Below, in pieces: positions 1-7,757 of a stretch of 12,763 nt of DNA. A model generated the notes under the pieces. That model worked only from the letters and a program-made list of their open reading frames with translations, did no database searches and had not been told where the DNA came from. Each line of letters starts with the position of its first letter. The stretch's first letter is position 1. The translations under genes and the position numbers were made by a program. Source of the stretch: Chloroflexota bacterium (GTDB lineage: Bacteria; Chloroflexota; Dehalococcoidia; UBA3495); the NCBI GenBank assembly GCA_022576105.1, contig JACZRM010000024.1:1-12763 (forward strand), read 5' to 3'.

Positions 1-35
1 CCTACTATACCAGCCCCCAGCATCCAGAAAATTTC

Positions 36-40
36 AGGAG
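36..40 (+). promoter_or_regulatory. Shine-Dalgarno site deciding the VOC start
   Basis: AGGAG sits 6 bases upstream of the ATG at 47. The alternative TTG start at 41 would have no spacer, so this site favours the ATG. Confidence 0.7.
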
Positions 41-46
41 TTGTAT

Positions 47-448
47 ATGTTTGAATTCGTCCATCATGTGCGCATCCTGGTCCATAACGCCGACGATATG
101 GTCCAGTACATGGCAGAAAACTTCGGCATGTCGCCGCAGAAAGTGCAGGTCTATGAAGGCCGTGGGATGAAGAACGCCATCTACAAAGTTGGGCAGACCA
201 ATTTGGAATTTACCGAGCCATTGGACCCGGCTTCCAAGATGGGGGAGTTCCTGAAGCGAGAAGGCCCAGGCGTCTACCATATTGCCTTTGGCGTAGACAA
301 CATCGTCGAAGCCGCCCGGGGGTTGGCCGCCAAGGGCAACAAGATGAGGGGAGAGAATGGTCTCACCCAGAGCGCCGAAGGCTACATGACCGCCAATATT
401 GACCCGGATAGCGCGCTGGGATTTCCTTTTCAAATTGCCGAAGGTTAG
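47..448 (+). CDS. VOC (glyoxalase-fold) protein, methylmalonyl-CoA epimerase-like
   Basis: A 133-residue single-domain protein of the vicinal-oxygen-chelate superfamily, probably cytosolic. The layout follows methylmalonyl-CoA epimerases: an N-terminal HHV strand, a LEFTEPLDP strand, an HIAFGVDNI strand and a closing FPFQIAEG strand. The metal ligands would be H7, E54, H78 and Q129. From family knowledge the fourth ligand is normally Glu, so Q129 is atypical. The epimerase base region (EGRG, residues 37-40) also does not align cleanly, so the substrate is open. I chose the ATG at 47 over the in-frame TTG at 41 because AGGAG at 36-40 lies 6 bases before the ATG and directly abuts the TTG. It stands alone upstream of argS, 257 bases away. 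Fold assignment is firm; calling it a true epimerase would be a guess. Confidence 0.85.
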   Translation: MFEFVHHVRILVHNADDMVQYMAENFGMSPQKVQVYEGRGMKNAIYKVGQTNLEFTEPLDPASKMGEFLKREGPGVYHIAFGVDNIVEAARGLAAKGNKMRGENGLTQSAEGYMTANIDPDSALGFPFQIAEG

Positions 449-580
449 CCATTGGCCGGGCCTGGCATGGCTTGGTCGGCAGCTCACCAGAATGCGTTCC
501 CCGGCGCCATCTGACTCAATTCTGCAGGCTCAATCCACCGTCAGGCGGAATGAAATTCAACGCTGATCTGTACGCTTTCA

Positions 581-589
581 TGTTAGTAT
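581..589 (+). promoter_or_regulatory. weak extended -10 promoter candidate upstream of argS
   Basis: TGTTAGTAT at 581-589 reads as TGn followed by TAGTAT, which matches four of six bases of the -10 consensus. No convincing -35 box lies 16-18 bases upstream. If used, it would give argS a leader of about 110 bases containing the hairpin at 593-609. Offered as a candidate only. Confidence 0.2.
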
Positions 590-592
590 AGA

Positions 593-613
593 CCCGGGCT
601 TCGCCCTGGTTTT
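593..613 (+). terminator. possible weak intrinsic terminator or leader hairpin
   Basis: GGGC (596-599), a TTC loop and GCCC (603-606) form a tight 4-pair stem. Two more C-G pairs (593-594 with 608-609) can form across one mismatch, and TTTT follows at 610-613. The U tract is short. It could end transcripts of the VOC gene, or lie in the leader of argS if transcription starts near the TAGTAT at 584-589. Confidence 0.3.
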
Positions 614-705
614 GGCCGGCATTGGCCGCGATTCAGGAGGGCAGCCTTGACCCTTGCCGGCAAATGATTGCCCCGGATTTATTAGCTTGACGAGGTACGC
701 CGCCG

Positions 706-2385
706 ATGGTTTTGCCGTTGGTTAAAGACCGAATATCTCAAATGGTCGCCCAGGCCATTGAGCGAGCGCGCCAGGAGGGCGTTGTTCACCTGGAAACGAC
801 GCCGCAAATCCTGGTGGAACGTCCGTCCAAACCGGAGAACGGGGATTTTGCCACCAGCTTGCCGCTGCGCCTGGCTCGGGCAACGCGCATCAACCCGCTG
901 CAGCTGGCTGAAATGCTGGTGGAGCGTATGCCCTCCAGCGAGGAGGTAAACCGCGTCGAGGCGGCGCACCCTGGATTCGTCAATTTCTATCTGGAACCAC
1001 AGTGGATGCAGCGGCAAGTTGAGACTGTACGCGCGGCCGGGGCGGACTACGGTCGGGTCGACGTGGGTCGTCGGCGGCGGGTCATGGTAGAGTTCGTCAG
1101 CGTCAATCCCACCGGCCCGGTGCACGTGGGACACGCCCGGGGGGCGGTGCTGGGCAGCACCCTGGCCAACATTCTGTCGGCTGCCGGCTATGAAGTTGTT
1201 CGGGAGTATTACATCAACGATGCCGGAAACCAGATGGAAGCTTTCTATCGCTCAGTTTACGTCCGATACCAACAAGCTTTGGGTTACGAGGCGGAATTAC
1301 CGGCCAATGGTTATCAAGGTGAGTACATCGTAGACTTGGCCAAGGAGATCATCCAGGCCGAAGGAACCCGCTTCCTGGGAATGGCGGAGGCGCAGGCCGT
1401 CAGGGAGATAGGCGACCTGGGTCGTGAAAAGATGATTGTCAACATTCGCGAGGACCTGGACCGCATCGGAGTAACCTTCGATAACTGGTTCACTGAGCGG
1501 TCGTTGTACCAGAGCCAGGAATACGACCGTACTATGGACATTCTCAGAGACAAGAATTTCCTCTCCGAGCGGGAAGGTGCGCTTTGGTTCAACTCCAGCC
1601 TGTTGGGTGATGAGAAGGATAACGTGGTGGTACGCTCCACCGGCGAACCCACTTACTTCGCATCGGACATCGCCTACCATCACAACAAGTTCCTGGAACG
1701 CAAATTCGACCAGGTGATCAACATTTGGGGCGCCGACCACCAGGGACATGTGCCCCGAATGAAGGCCGCCGTGGCAGCCCTTGGGGTCGATCCCGACGCC
1801 CTGACCGTGCTGATTTCTCAGCTGGTAACGCTAAAGCGAGGGGATCAGGTTGAGCGCCAGTCTAAGCGGACCGGAGAATTCGTCACCCTTCGAGAGTTGG
1901 TAGACGAAGTGGGCAGCGATGCTTGCCGGTATTTCTTCCTGGAGCGGGCCGCCTCAACCCAGATGAATTTTGACCTGGAGTTGGCCAAGCAGGAGTCTTC
2001 GGAAAACCCGGTCTACTACGTTCAGTACGCTCATGCCCGAATCGCCAGCATCCTGAATCTGGCCCGCGAGAAAAACCTGGACTGGGCTGCGGGCGATGTG
2101 TCGCTCCTGAACGACCCCAACGAGCTGAACCTGATCCGAACCATGATCCGGCTGCCGGAGTTGGTGGAGCAGATGGCGGTTGACCTTGAGCCGCATCATC
2201 TGCCCCATTATGCTATGGAGTTGGCAAACACCTTCCACTATTTTTACGAAAACTGCCGGGTCGTTTCGGCTAATGCTGAGGACGCCGAGATTACCCTGGC
2301 CCGGCTGAAGCTGGTTGAAGCGGCTCAAATAGTCTTTCAGCGTGCCCTGGAGTTGATGGGCATGAGCGCCCCAGAGCATATGTAG
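706..2385 (+). CDS. argS: arginyl-tRNA synthetase
   Basis: A class I aminoacyl-tRNA synthetase that charges tRNA-Arg with arginine using ATP; cytosolic and essential. At 559 residues it has the normal family length. Order of parts: N-terminal ArgRS-specific Add-1 domain (about 1-115, with the GDFAT motif), Rossmann catalytic domain with VNPTGPVHVGHARGAVLG (HVGH = residues 140-143), the GADHQGHVPRM segment, and a C-terminal DALR anticodon-binding domain ending in LMGMSAPEHM. The KMSKS-equivalent reads RQSKR with Q385, S386 and K387; the usual Met is replaced, but the Ser-Lys core remains. The ATG at 706 follows a modest GAGG (692-695) by 10 bases. It is probably a single-gene unit: the next gene begins 222 bases downstream behind its own promoter candidate. 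No T-box leader was found upstream. Confidence 0.97.
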   Translation: MVLPLVKDRISQMVAQAIERARQEGVVHLETTPQILVERPSKPENGDFATSLPLRLARATRINPLQLAEMLVERMPSSEEVNRVEAAHPGFVNFYLEPQWMQRQVETVRAAGADYGRVDVGRRRRVMVEFVSVNPTGPVHVGHARGAVLGSTLANILSAAGYEVVREYYINDAGNQMEAFYRSVYVRYQQALGYEAELPANGYQGEYIVDLAKEIIQAEGTRFLGMAEAQAVREIGDLGREKMIVNIREDLDRIGVTFDNWFTERSLYQSQEYDRTMDILRDKNFLSEREGALWFNSSLLGDEKDNVVVRSTGEPTYFASDIAYHHNKFLERKFDQVINIWGADHQGHVPRMKAAVAALGVDPDALTVLISQLVTLKRGDQVERQSKRTGEFVTLRELVDEVGSDACRYFFLERAASTQMNFDLELAKQESSENPVYYVQYAHARIASILNLAREKNLDWAAGDVSLLNDPNELNLIRTMIRLPELVEQMAVDLEPHHLPHYAMELANTFHYFYENCRVVSANAEDAEITLARLKLVEAAQIVFQRALELMGMSAPEHM

Positions 2386-2421
2386 CAAACTCCACTATGA
2401 GTGCTGCGGCGAGTCGTTCCC

Positions 2422-2450
2422 TTGAATTTGTATCCTGGTGGGTTTATCAT
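2422..2450 (+). promoter_or_regulatory. sigma-70-type promoter candidate for the ABC exporter operon
   Basis: TTGAAT (2422-2427), a 17-base spacer and TATCAT (2445-2450) match four of six -35 bases and five of six -10 bases at the optimal spacing. It lies in the 222-base gap between argS and the first ABC gene and would give a leader of about 150 bases. Confidence 0.5.
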
Positions 2451-2607
2451 AGGCAATGCCGGATAAAGCAAGTCGACTTATATTTCCAATCGGAATACAG
2501 TTTGCCTCTGGCCCCGCCGGCTAGGGACACCCCGTAGTTGCTTCTCTGGTGGATAATTACCCGGTGGCTTCAATCTTGCCATTGAGGGACAAAGCGTAAG
2601 CGAGTAG

Positions 2608-4413
2608 ATGCAGATACTATTAAGAATTTCCAGGATGGCCTGGCGGTACAAGCACCGCCTAATATTGGCCTACCTCTCCTTCTTTGCCGCTATTGGGTTT
2701 TCCCTTCTTATTCCGCGTCTCTTCGGCGAGTCCATCGACAGATTAGTCCTATTTGAGGGCGGAGAAATAATTCCGCTCAACCCGGGCTTCCCCATCTTGC
2801 TGGCCTTGGCTTCCGCGCTGTTGGCGGCCAGCGTGATCCGAGGCTTATTCGACTTTGGACGTACTTACACCACAGACTCCCTGTCTCAGAAAGTCTGCTA
2901 CGACCTGCGCAACCTTATTTACGACAAGCTCCAGCACATCAGCTTCGCTTACCACGACAAAGAACACACCGGCAACTTGATGTCCAAGGCCACTTCAGAT
3001 GTCGAGGCAGTGCGGCGCTTCGTCAACATGGGGTTGGTACGTTCCCTGGAGGTGGTGGTCAGGACAATAGCTGTTACCACCATATTGGCGTTTCTAAACT
3101 GGGAATTGGCCTTAATCAGCCTGATATTCGTGCCCTTCCTGATACTCCGGTCAACGATGGTATTGGGGAAACTGCGCGCCATGTGGCTGCACGTCCAGGA
3201 AGTGAACGGGCAACTGATTACCGTTCTCCAGGAGAACCTGGTGGGCATTCATGTGGTAAAGGCCTTCGCCTCTGAGGAATACGAGAAGCAGAAGTACCAG
3301 ACGAAAGCCCAGGAGTTGCGAGAAGAATATTACAAGTCAGAGCGCCTGCAGGGTGTCAACAGCGCCTGGATGACCCTCTACTTTACCTTCGCCCTGGGCC
3401 TGATTCTGTGGTATGGAGGATGGGAGGTAGTCCGGGGAGACCTGACCGCCGGAGAACTAACCCAGTTCGTGCTTTACATGAACCAGCTAACCTTTCCCAT
3501 TCGGGCATCGGCTCAGATCATCAACAGCTTCTCCAGGGCCATCTCATCGGGGCGGCGCATCTTTGATGTTCTGGACGCCAAGTCGCCGGTCGAAGAGAAG
3601 TCCGATGCCAAAGACCTGGGCAGGGCCGACGGTTACGTACGCTTCAACAACGTTTCCTTCTCTTACGATGGCCGCATCCCCGCTTTGCAGCACGTAGACA
3701 TTGACGCCTCTCCCGGCCAGATTACCGCGATTTTGGGCGCCCCGGGGAGCGGCAAGAGCACTATCGTCAATCTATTGCCTCGTTTCTACGATGCCACCGA
3801 AGGGGAAATAACGATTGACGGCAAGGATATTCGCGAGTTTACGCTGGAGTCTTTGCGGCGAAACATAGGCATTGTGCAGCAAGATATATTCCTCTTCAGC
3901 GCCACTATCAGAGATAACATTGCCTATGGAGTCACCAACGCTTCCCAGGAAGATGTGATCAATGCGGCCAAGATCGCCCAACTCCATGACCACATTATGA
4001 GCCTGCCTGATGGCTACGATACCTGGGTGGGGGAGCGGGGAGCTACCCTTTCGGGAGGGCAACGGCAGCGGTTGTCGATAGCGCGCACTGTGTTGGTCGA
4101 CCCGCCGGTGTTGATTCTGGATGACTCGACCTCCAGCGTAGATGTGGAAACCGAGCGACTCATTCACCGGGCCATGGTCGATGTAATGAAGGGCCGTACC
4201 ACTTTTATCATCGCCCACCGGCTCAGTACAGTACGCGAAGCCGATCTCATCATGGTGCTGCACAACGGAGAGATTGTAGAGCAGGGGACCCATTGGGGAC
4301 TGATCTCTCAGGGCGGGATTTACCAGGACATTTACGAGCTGCAGTTGCGCCCCCAGGAAGAGATTATGCTGGATGCCGTTGTTAGCGGCGGCGACGACGG
4401 AGGAGACAGCTAG
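2608..4413 (+). CDS. ABC exporter half-transporter, degenerate-Walker-B subunit
   Basis: A 601-residue inner-membrane ABC exporter subunit with an N-terminal six-helix transmembrane domain and a C-terminal nucleotide-binding domain. Helices are clear near residues 18-37, 61-80, 145-180, 253-275 and 280-300. The nucleotide-binding domain has A-loop Y353, Walker A GAPGSGKST (377-385, K383), Q-loop Q425, signature LSGGQ (481-485), Walker B VLILDD (501-506) and H-loop H537. D506 stands where the catalytic Glu is expected, so the ATP site built from this subunit's Walker motifs should hydrolyse poorly, while its signature is intact. The next gene supplies the complementary pattern, marking a heterodimeric multidrug/lipid-type exporter. 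The ATG at 2608 has only a weak upstream GCGAG. Its stop abuts the next start. The substrate cannot be read from sequence. Confidence 0.95.
   Translation: MQILLRISRMAWRYKHRLILAYLSFFAAIGFSLLIPRLFGESIDRLVLFEGGEIIPLNPGFPILLALASALLAASVIRGLFDFGRTYTTDSLSQKVCYDLRNLIYDKLQHISFAYHDKEHTGNLMSKATSDVEAVRRFVNMGLVRSLEVVVRTIAVTTILAFLNWELALISLIFVPFLILRSTMVLGKLRAMWLHVQEVNGQLITVLQENLVGIHVVKAFASEEYEKQKYQTKAQELREEYYKSERLQGVNSAWMTLYFTFALGLILWYGGWEVVRGDLTAGELTQFVLYMNQLTFPIRASAQIINSFSRAISSGRRIFDVLDAKSPVEEKSDAKDLGRADGYVRFNNVSFSYDGRIPALQHVDIDASPGQITAILGAPGSGKSTIVNLLPRFYDATEGEITIDGKDIREFTLESLRRNIGIVQQDIFLFSATIRDNIAYGVTNASQEDVINAAKIAQLHDHIMSLPDGYDTWVGERGATLSGGQRQRLSIARTVLVDPPVLILDDSTSSVDVETERLIHRAMVDVMKGRTTFIIAHRLSTVREADLIMVLHNGEIVEQGTHWGLISQGGIYQDIYELQLRPQEEIMLDAVVSGGDDGGDS
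4399..4404 (+). promoter_or_regulatory. Shine-Dalgarno site inside the end of the first ABC gene
   Basis: GGAGGA lies within the last codons of the upstream gene, 9 bases before the ATG at 4414. The upstream TAG (4411-4413) directly abuts that ATG. The arrangement implies translational coupling and balanced production of the two subunits. Confidence 0.7.
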
Positions 4414-6336
4414 ATGCACGGTCAAGGCGGCGGAGGGGGCGGTGGATTCGGCGGTATGATGGGCGGCATGCGCGGCCTTCATGCCGGCGGTATGCACGCT
4501 CCTACTACGGATAACCTAAGCGATGAGAGCAGGCTGGGCAGTGTGTATGACAACAAAGTGGTCATGCGCCTGTTTACCTATATATTTCCCTACAAGAAAG
4601 ATGCCTTCCTCAGTTTAGCGGCGGTCCTGGTTTATACCGTTGCCAACGTATGCATTCCCCTCCTCATCATGGTCGGCATCAACTGGGGTGTCAACAGCGG
4701 AGAGGTATCGCGGCTCCACATGGTCGGCCTCCTTTTCCTGGTGGTGACTCTAGTCCATTTCGCCGGCAACTATCTACAGTTTGTCTTTATGGCCAGAGTT
4801 GGGCAGAGCATTCTATTCAATCTGCGCACCCAGATGTTCGGCCATCTCCAGGCCCTTTCCCCGTCCTTCTTTCACCGTACTCCGGTTGGCCGGATCATGT
4901 CCCGCAGTTCCAGCGATATCCATCAGCTTCAAGAACTCTTTGAAATGATGGTGATCAGCCTGGCGGACATTCTGAGCCTGGTGGGCATCGTCGCAGTGAT
5001 GCTGTTCGTGGACTGGCAGTTGGCTTTGGTCAGCTTGAGCATTATACCGGTGCTCTTCTTCGTCCTTGGGTTCTGGCAAAAGTTCGCCCGGCGCTCTTTC
5101 ATGCGTATTCGCCGCGCCATCGCAATGGTGAACGGCGAGTATAACCAGAACATTACCGGCGTCCGCGTGGTGCAGAGCTTGAACCGCCAGCAAGAAAACC
5201 TGCAGTACTTTGACGAGTTGAACTCTGAGCACCTAGCGGCAAACTTGCAGGCCAGCCGCTTTTCCGGAGGCCTTCAGCCGTTGGTGGAGATGTTAATTGG
5301 CGTGGGGCTGGGCTTTGGCGTAATTTTGATGGGCGGTCTGATGGCGCAACGAGGACAGATAGAGTGGGGAGTGCTGGTGGCCTTCGCTCTGTGGATGCAG
5401 CGCTTTTTCGAGCCGATCCGCCACCTGACCATGCAGTACAGTCAATTGCAGCGGGCAATGGCCGCCGGTGTGCGGATCTTCGAACTGCTGGATATTGAGC
5501 CAGAAGTTGCCGACGCCCCAGACGCCAAAGAAATGCCTCCGGTGCAAGGTGACATCAAGTTTGAGGGAGTTTACTTCCACTACGTCCCCGGTGTGGATGT
5601 GTTGCAGGACATCAATTTTCATGCCAAACCCGGTGAGAATGTTGCTTTGGTTGGCTCCACCGGCGCCGGTAAGAGCACCTTTGTTACATTGATCCACCGA
5701 TTTGCTGATGTTACCAAAGGCCGAATTACCATCGACGGGCATGACCTGCGTGAAGTCAAGCGCCAGTCGCTGGTTAATCAGATGAGCATGGTGCTGCAAG
5801 AGCCCTACCTATTCTCTGGTACGGTGCGCGAGAATATTCGCTATAGCCACCCAGAGGCCAGCGAGGATGATGTGGTGGAGGCCGCCAAGACGGTGGGCGC
5901 CCACGACTTCATTATGGCCTTGGAGCAAGGCTATGACACCACTCTGGCAGAGCGCGGGGTGAATCTCAGTGTGGGCCAGCGGCAGTTGGTCAGCTTTGCC
6001 AGGGCGATTGTCGCCAATCCACGCATTCTGATACTGGATGAGGCCACCGCTAATATCGATACTCACACTGAAGTATTGATTCAGGAGGCGTTGAAACGAG
6101 TTCTTAAGGGACGCACTTCTATTGTCATTGCTCACCGCCTGTCAACCATCCGCAACGCCGACAAGATTGTAGTGCTGGACCACGGTCAGGTGGCGGAATC
6201 TGGCTCCCATGCCGAATTGTTGGCCAAAAAGGGAGTCTATGCCAAATTGTATGCCATCAACTACGGTCTCAGCCAAAATGGGGCTTCGGTTTCCGAGGAT
6301 GGTGAGGTAATTCCGGTCCCGGCCGATAACGACTAG
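4414..6336 (+). CDS. ABC exporter half-transporter, partner subunit with Gly-rich N-terminus
   Basis: A 640-residue partner of the preceding ABC protein. Residues 1-29 are extraordinarily rich in Gly (15 of 29), with Met (5) and His (3), and end in HAP before a soluble linker. The six-helix transmembrane domain begins near residue 64. The nucleotide-binding domain has Walker A GSTGAGKST (414-422, K420), Q-loop Q462, signature LSVGQ (518-522), Walker B ILILDE (538-543) with catalytic E543, and H-loop H574. The catalytic Glu is intact but the signature has Val for the first Gly. Paired with the upstream subunit (Asp at the catalytic position, LSGGQ signature), this gives one consensus and one degenerate ATP site, as known for heterodimeric bacterial exporters of the TM287/288 and BmrCD kind. 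It is translationally coupled to the upstream gene. The function of the Gly/Met/His tail is unknown. Confidence 0.95.
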   Translation: MHGQGGGGGGGFGGMMGGMRGLHAGGMHAPTTDNLSDESRLGSVYDNKVVMRLFTYIFPYKKDAFLSLAAVLVYTVANVCIPLLIMVGINWGVNSGEVSRLHMVGLLFLVVTLVHFAGNYLQFVFMARVGQSILFNLRTQMFGHLQALSPSFFHRTPVGRIMSRSSSDIHQLQELFEMMVISLADILSLVGIVAVMLFVDWQLALVSLSIIPVLFFVLGFWQKFARRSFMRIRRAIAMVNGEYNQNITGVRVVQSLNRQQENLQYFDELNSEHLAANLQASRFSGGLQPLVEMLIGVGLGFGVILMGGLMAQRGQIEWGVLVAFALWMQRFFEPIRHLTMQYSQLQRAMAAGVRIFELLDIEPEVADAPDAKEMPPVQGDIKFEGVYFHYVPGVDVLQDINFHAKPGENVALVGSTGAGKSTFVTLIHRFADVTKGRITIDGHDLREVKRQSLVNQMSMVLQEPYLFSGTVRENIRYSHPEASEDDVVEAAKTVGAHDFIMALEQGYDTTLAERGVNLSVGQRQLVSFARAIVANPRILILDEATANIDTHTEVLIQEALKRVLKGRTSIVIAHRLSTIRNADKIVVLDHGQVAESGSHAELLAKKGVYAKLYAINYGLSQNGASVSEDGEVIPVPADND

Positions 6337-6373
6337 GTGGCTCAGGATGTGTGAACAAGACACCGTCCCGCTC

Positions 6374-6394
6374 GTGGTGAGCCTGTCGAACCAC
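6374..6394. repeat. REP-like imperfect palindrome
   Basis: GTGGT (6374-6378) and ACCAC (6390-6394) flank GAGCCTGTCGA, in the 84-base gap between convergent transcription units. On the other strand it contains TTCGACAGGCTCACCACGA, which resembles a dispersed intergenic repeat type seen in many bacterial genomes. The resemblance is from memory and was not searched. Only one copy is visible here. Confidence 0.4.
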
Positions 6395-6420
6395 TATTTA
6401 GACATACTCTAAGTGCTTAG

Positions 6421-6758
6421 TTACCGCCACAGGCAGCCATTCCGACTGCGTCGGGCTCCCTTTTCGAGTTGAACCAACAGATCACGGTGTTGCCCGTCTC
6501 GGGTCCAGGCCCGACCTAAGCCCTCCCGTATCAGCGTCTCGGCGATGCTCTCCCCTCGCCACTGTCGAAAGTATCTCCGTCAATGATTCGTGTGACTCGA
6601 ATGCTCCGGCAATCCTCGCAGCACAGGGAAGTCTTGCATCCGCCGCTGGTCAGTTCACCCAGCCAGTCGAAACGCAGTTGTACCGCTAAGGCAGCCAGTA
6701 ATATCAGAATCGCCAACATCGTTGGCCAGGGCCGGCGAAACCAGCTACTGCTGCTCAA
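6421..6758 (-). pseudogene. thermonuclease-like (SNase domain) gene with internal deletion
   Basis: The N-terminal part starts at a TTG (6758-6756) that overlaps the hydrolase gene by 14 bases. It has a membrane anchor (residues about 11-28, LAILILLAALAV), a short Cys-rich stretch (C41, C46, C47, C50) and the SNase opening strand VTRIIDGDTF. It stops at 6533-6531, soon after GEGR. In a different frame, from about 6549 down to a TAA at 6423-6421, the sequence reads SIAETLIREGLGRAWTRDGQ and ends in NGCLWR, which is the C-terminal end of an SNase domain. The middle of the domain, with the GVDTPE segment and the later catalytic Arg, is absent; the gap corresponds to roughly 50-60 residues by family memory. 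The frames differ at the junction (about 6549-6560), so a deletion not divisible by three broke the gene. A short anchored peptide of 75 residues could still be made. Confidence 0.75.
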
Positions 6759-7623
6759 CGAACTGCCGGATCACCTGGGCCAATTCATCGGGCTTGTGGT
6801 AGCCGATATCGTGGATGGTCTCCGGGATCCACCGCACGGTGCAATTGGCCATAACCTCTTCTGCCGCCGCCACCATGCGCTCCCTCATCTTGGCAAACTC
6901 ACTACCGGCCCGCTCCGGCAATGGTCCAGCGGGAACGATCAGAGTTGGGCATAGAATGCGGGGCAGGACCATTGATGGTGGTTCGTCCCACATGGCCCGG
7001 AGCACCTGGGCGTGGTTATCCGGATGCAGGATGTCGCGCATCAGTCCTTGAGAATCTTCGTAGACCATGCTCAGCAGAGTTTGCTCCAGGTCGTCGCCCC
7101 AGGAGTCCTCCATTTGGGAGCGTACTCGACTCAAGAAATCCTCCTTGGTGCCCGACACGTCCCTAGGCCCAAACCTGGTCTTGAAGAGCTCCCACGAGGC
7201 GTCAGGAAGCAAATGCCCGTCCTGATAGCCGCCGTCGATCATCACCAGATGGCTCACCCGGTCCGGGAATCGGGCCGCCACATTGGAGGCAACGTGCCCT
7301 CCCCAAGAATGGCCCAGAACGATTGCTTGCTCGCTGCCCAGCTGGTCCAGGAGACCAATCGCGTCTGAGGCCAATGTCTGCCAGTCGTAGCCGCTGGTCG
7401 CCTGGGTGGTCTGGCCGTGGCCGCGCTGGTCCGGGGCGATCACTCGGTAGCTTTCCTTTAGCCGCCGGGCTACCCGCTGGTACCAATGCGCCGATGATGC
7501 CAGCCCGTGCAGCGCCAACACCAACGGGCCGTCGCCTCCCCAGTCCAGGTAGCGCAGAGTCAAATCCCCTACGGTGGCCCAATTATCAGTCGGCAATTTA
7601 TCTGGTTGGTGGCGGTGCTCCAA
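6745..7623 (-). CDS. alpha/beta hydrolase fold protein
   Basis: A 292-residue soluble hydrolase of the alpha/beta fold with no signal peptide. Visible motifs are the oxyanion-hole HG (residues 39-40), DQRGHG (65-70), the nucleophile elbow GHSWGG with S106, and the C-terminal catalytic His in TIHD (H271). After the strand LIVPAG (228-233) the usual acid of the VxGxxD type is missing (PLPER follows), so the triad acid may be D130 in VMIDGG or another residue. The substrate is unknown; esters, epoxides and C-C bonds are all possible for the family. The start is a TTG at 7623-7621, supported by AAAGGA at 7636-7631 with 7 bases of spacing and by an extended -10 further upstream. Its stop overlaps the start of the broken nuclease gene, so the two were once co-translated. 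It is divergent from the acyl-CoA dehydrogenase. Confidence 0.9.
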   Translation of the reverse strand: MEHRHQPDKLPTDNWATVGDLTLRYLDWGGDGPLVLALHGLASSAHWYQRVARRLKESYRVIAPDQRGHGQTTQATSGYDWQTLASDAIGLLDQLGSEQAIVLGHSWGGHVASNVAARFPDRVSHLVMIDGGYQDGHLLPDASWELFKTRFGPRDVSGTKEDFLSRVRSQMEDSWGDDLEQTLLSMVYEDSQGLMRDILHPDNHAQVLRAMWDEPPSMVLPRILCPTLIVPAGPLPERAGSEFAKMRERMVAAAEEVMANCTVRWIPETIHDIGYHKPDELAQVIRQFVEQQ

Positions 7624-7630
7624 GACGGTT

Positions 7631-7636
7631 TCCTTT
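7631..7636 (-). promoter_or_regulatory. Shine-Dalgarno site supporting the TTG start of the hydrolase
   Basis: AAAGGA on the minus strand (7636 to 7631) lies 7 bases before the TTG at 7623. No other good start codon lies between it and the conserved fold, so it supports the non-ATG start. Confidence 0.55.
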
Positions 7637-7668
7637 ATGACTTTGGCTGAGTGTGTGCAATCGTCGAG

Positions 7669-7677
7669 ATTATATCA
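7669..7677 (-). promoter_or_regulatory. extended -10 promoter for the alpha/beta hydrolase
   Basis: Reading the minus strand from 7677 to 7669 gives TGATATAAT, a perfect TGn-TATAAT extended -10. No good -35 is visible, which is acceptable for this promoter type. The leader to the TTG at 7623 would be about 40 bases. Confidence 0.55.
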
Positions 7678-7757
7678 TCCGCCATGAAGCACCGGGGGAG
7701 GTGGTCGATAATGGTCAGGGGCTGTATCAACGAGGGATTTCCAGCGGTCGAGAAAAA

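Noticed and set aside
448..471. GCCAT/ATGGC inverted repeat just after the VOC stop
   Set aside because: The loop is long and no U tract follows, so it is not a convincing terminator.
5..487. 160-residue open frame antisense to the VOC gene
   Set aside because: It mirrors a well-supported coding gene, has no family-like motifs and no ribosome binding site.
449..705. T-box or other amino-acid-responsive leader ahead of argS
   Set aside because: No T-box core sequence or specifier-loop structure was recognisable; only one small hairpin is present.
3772..4497. 241-residue minus-strand open frame across the ABC gene junction
   Set aside because: It is antisense to two strongly supported genes and has low-complexity composition from the reverse of the Gly-rich tail.
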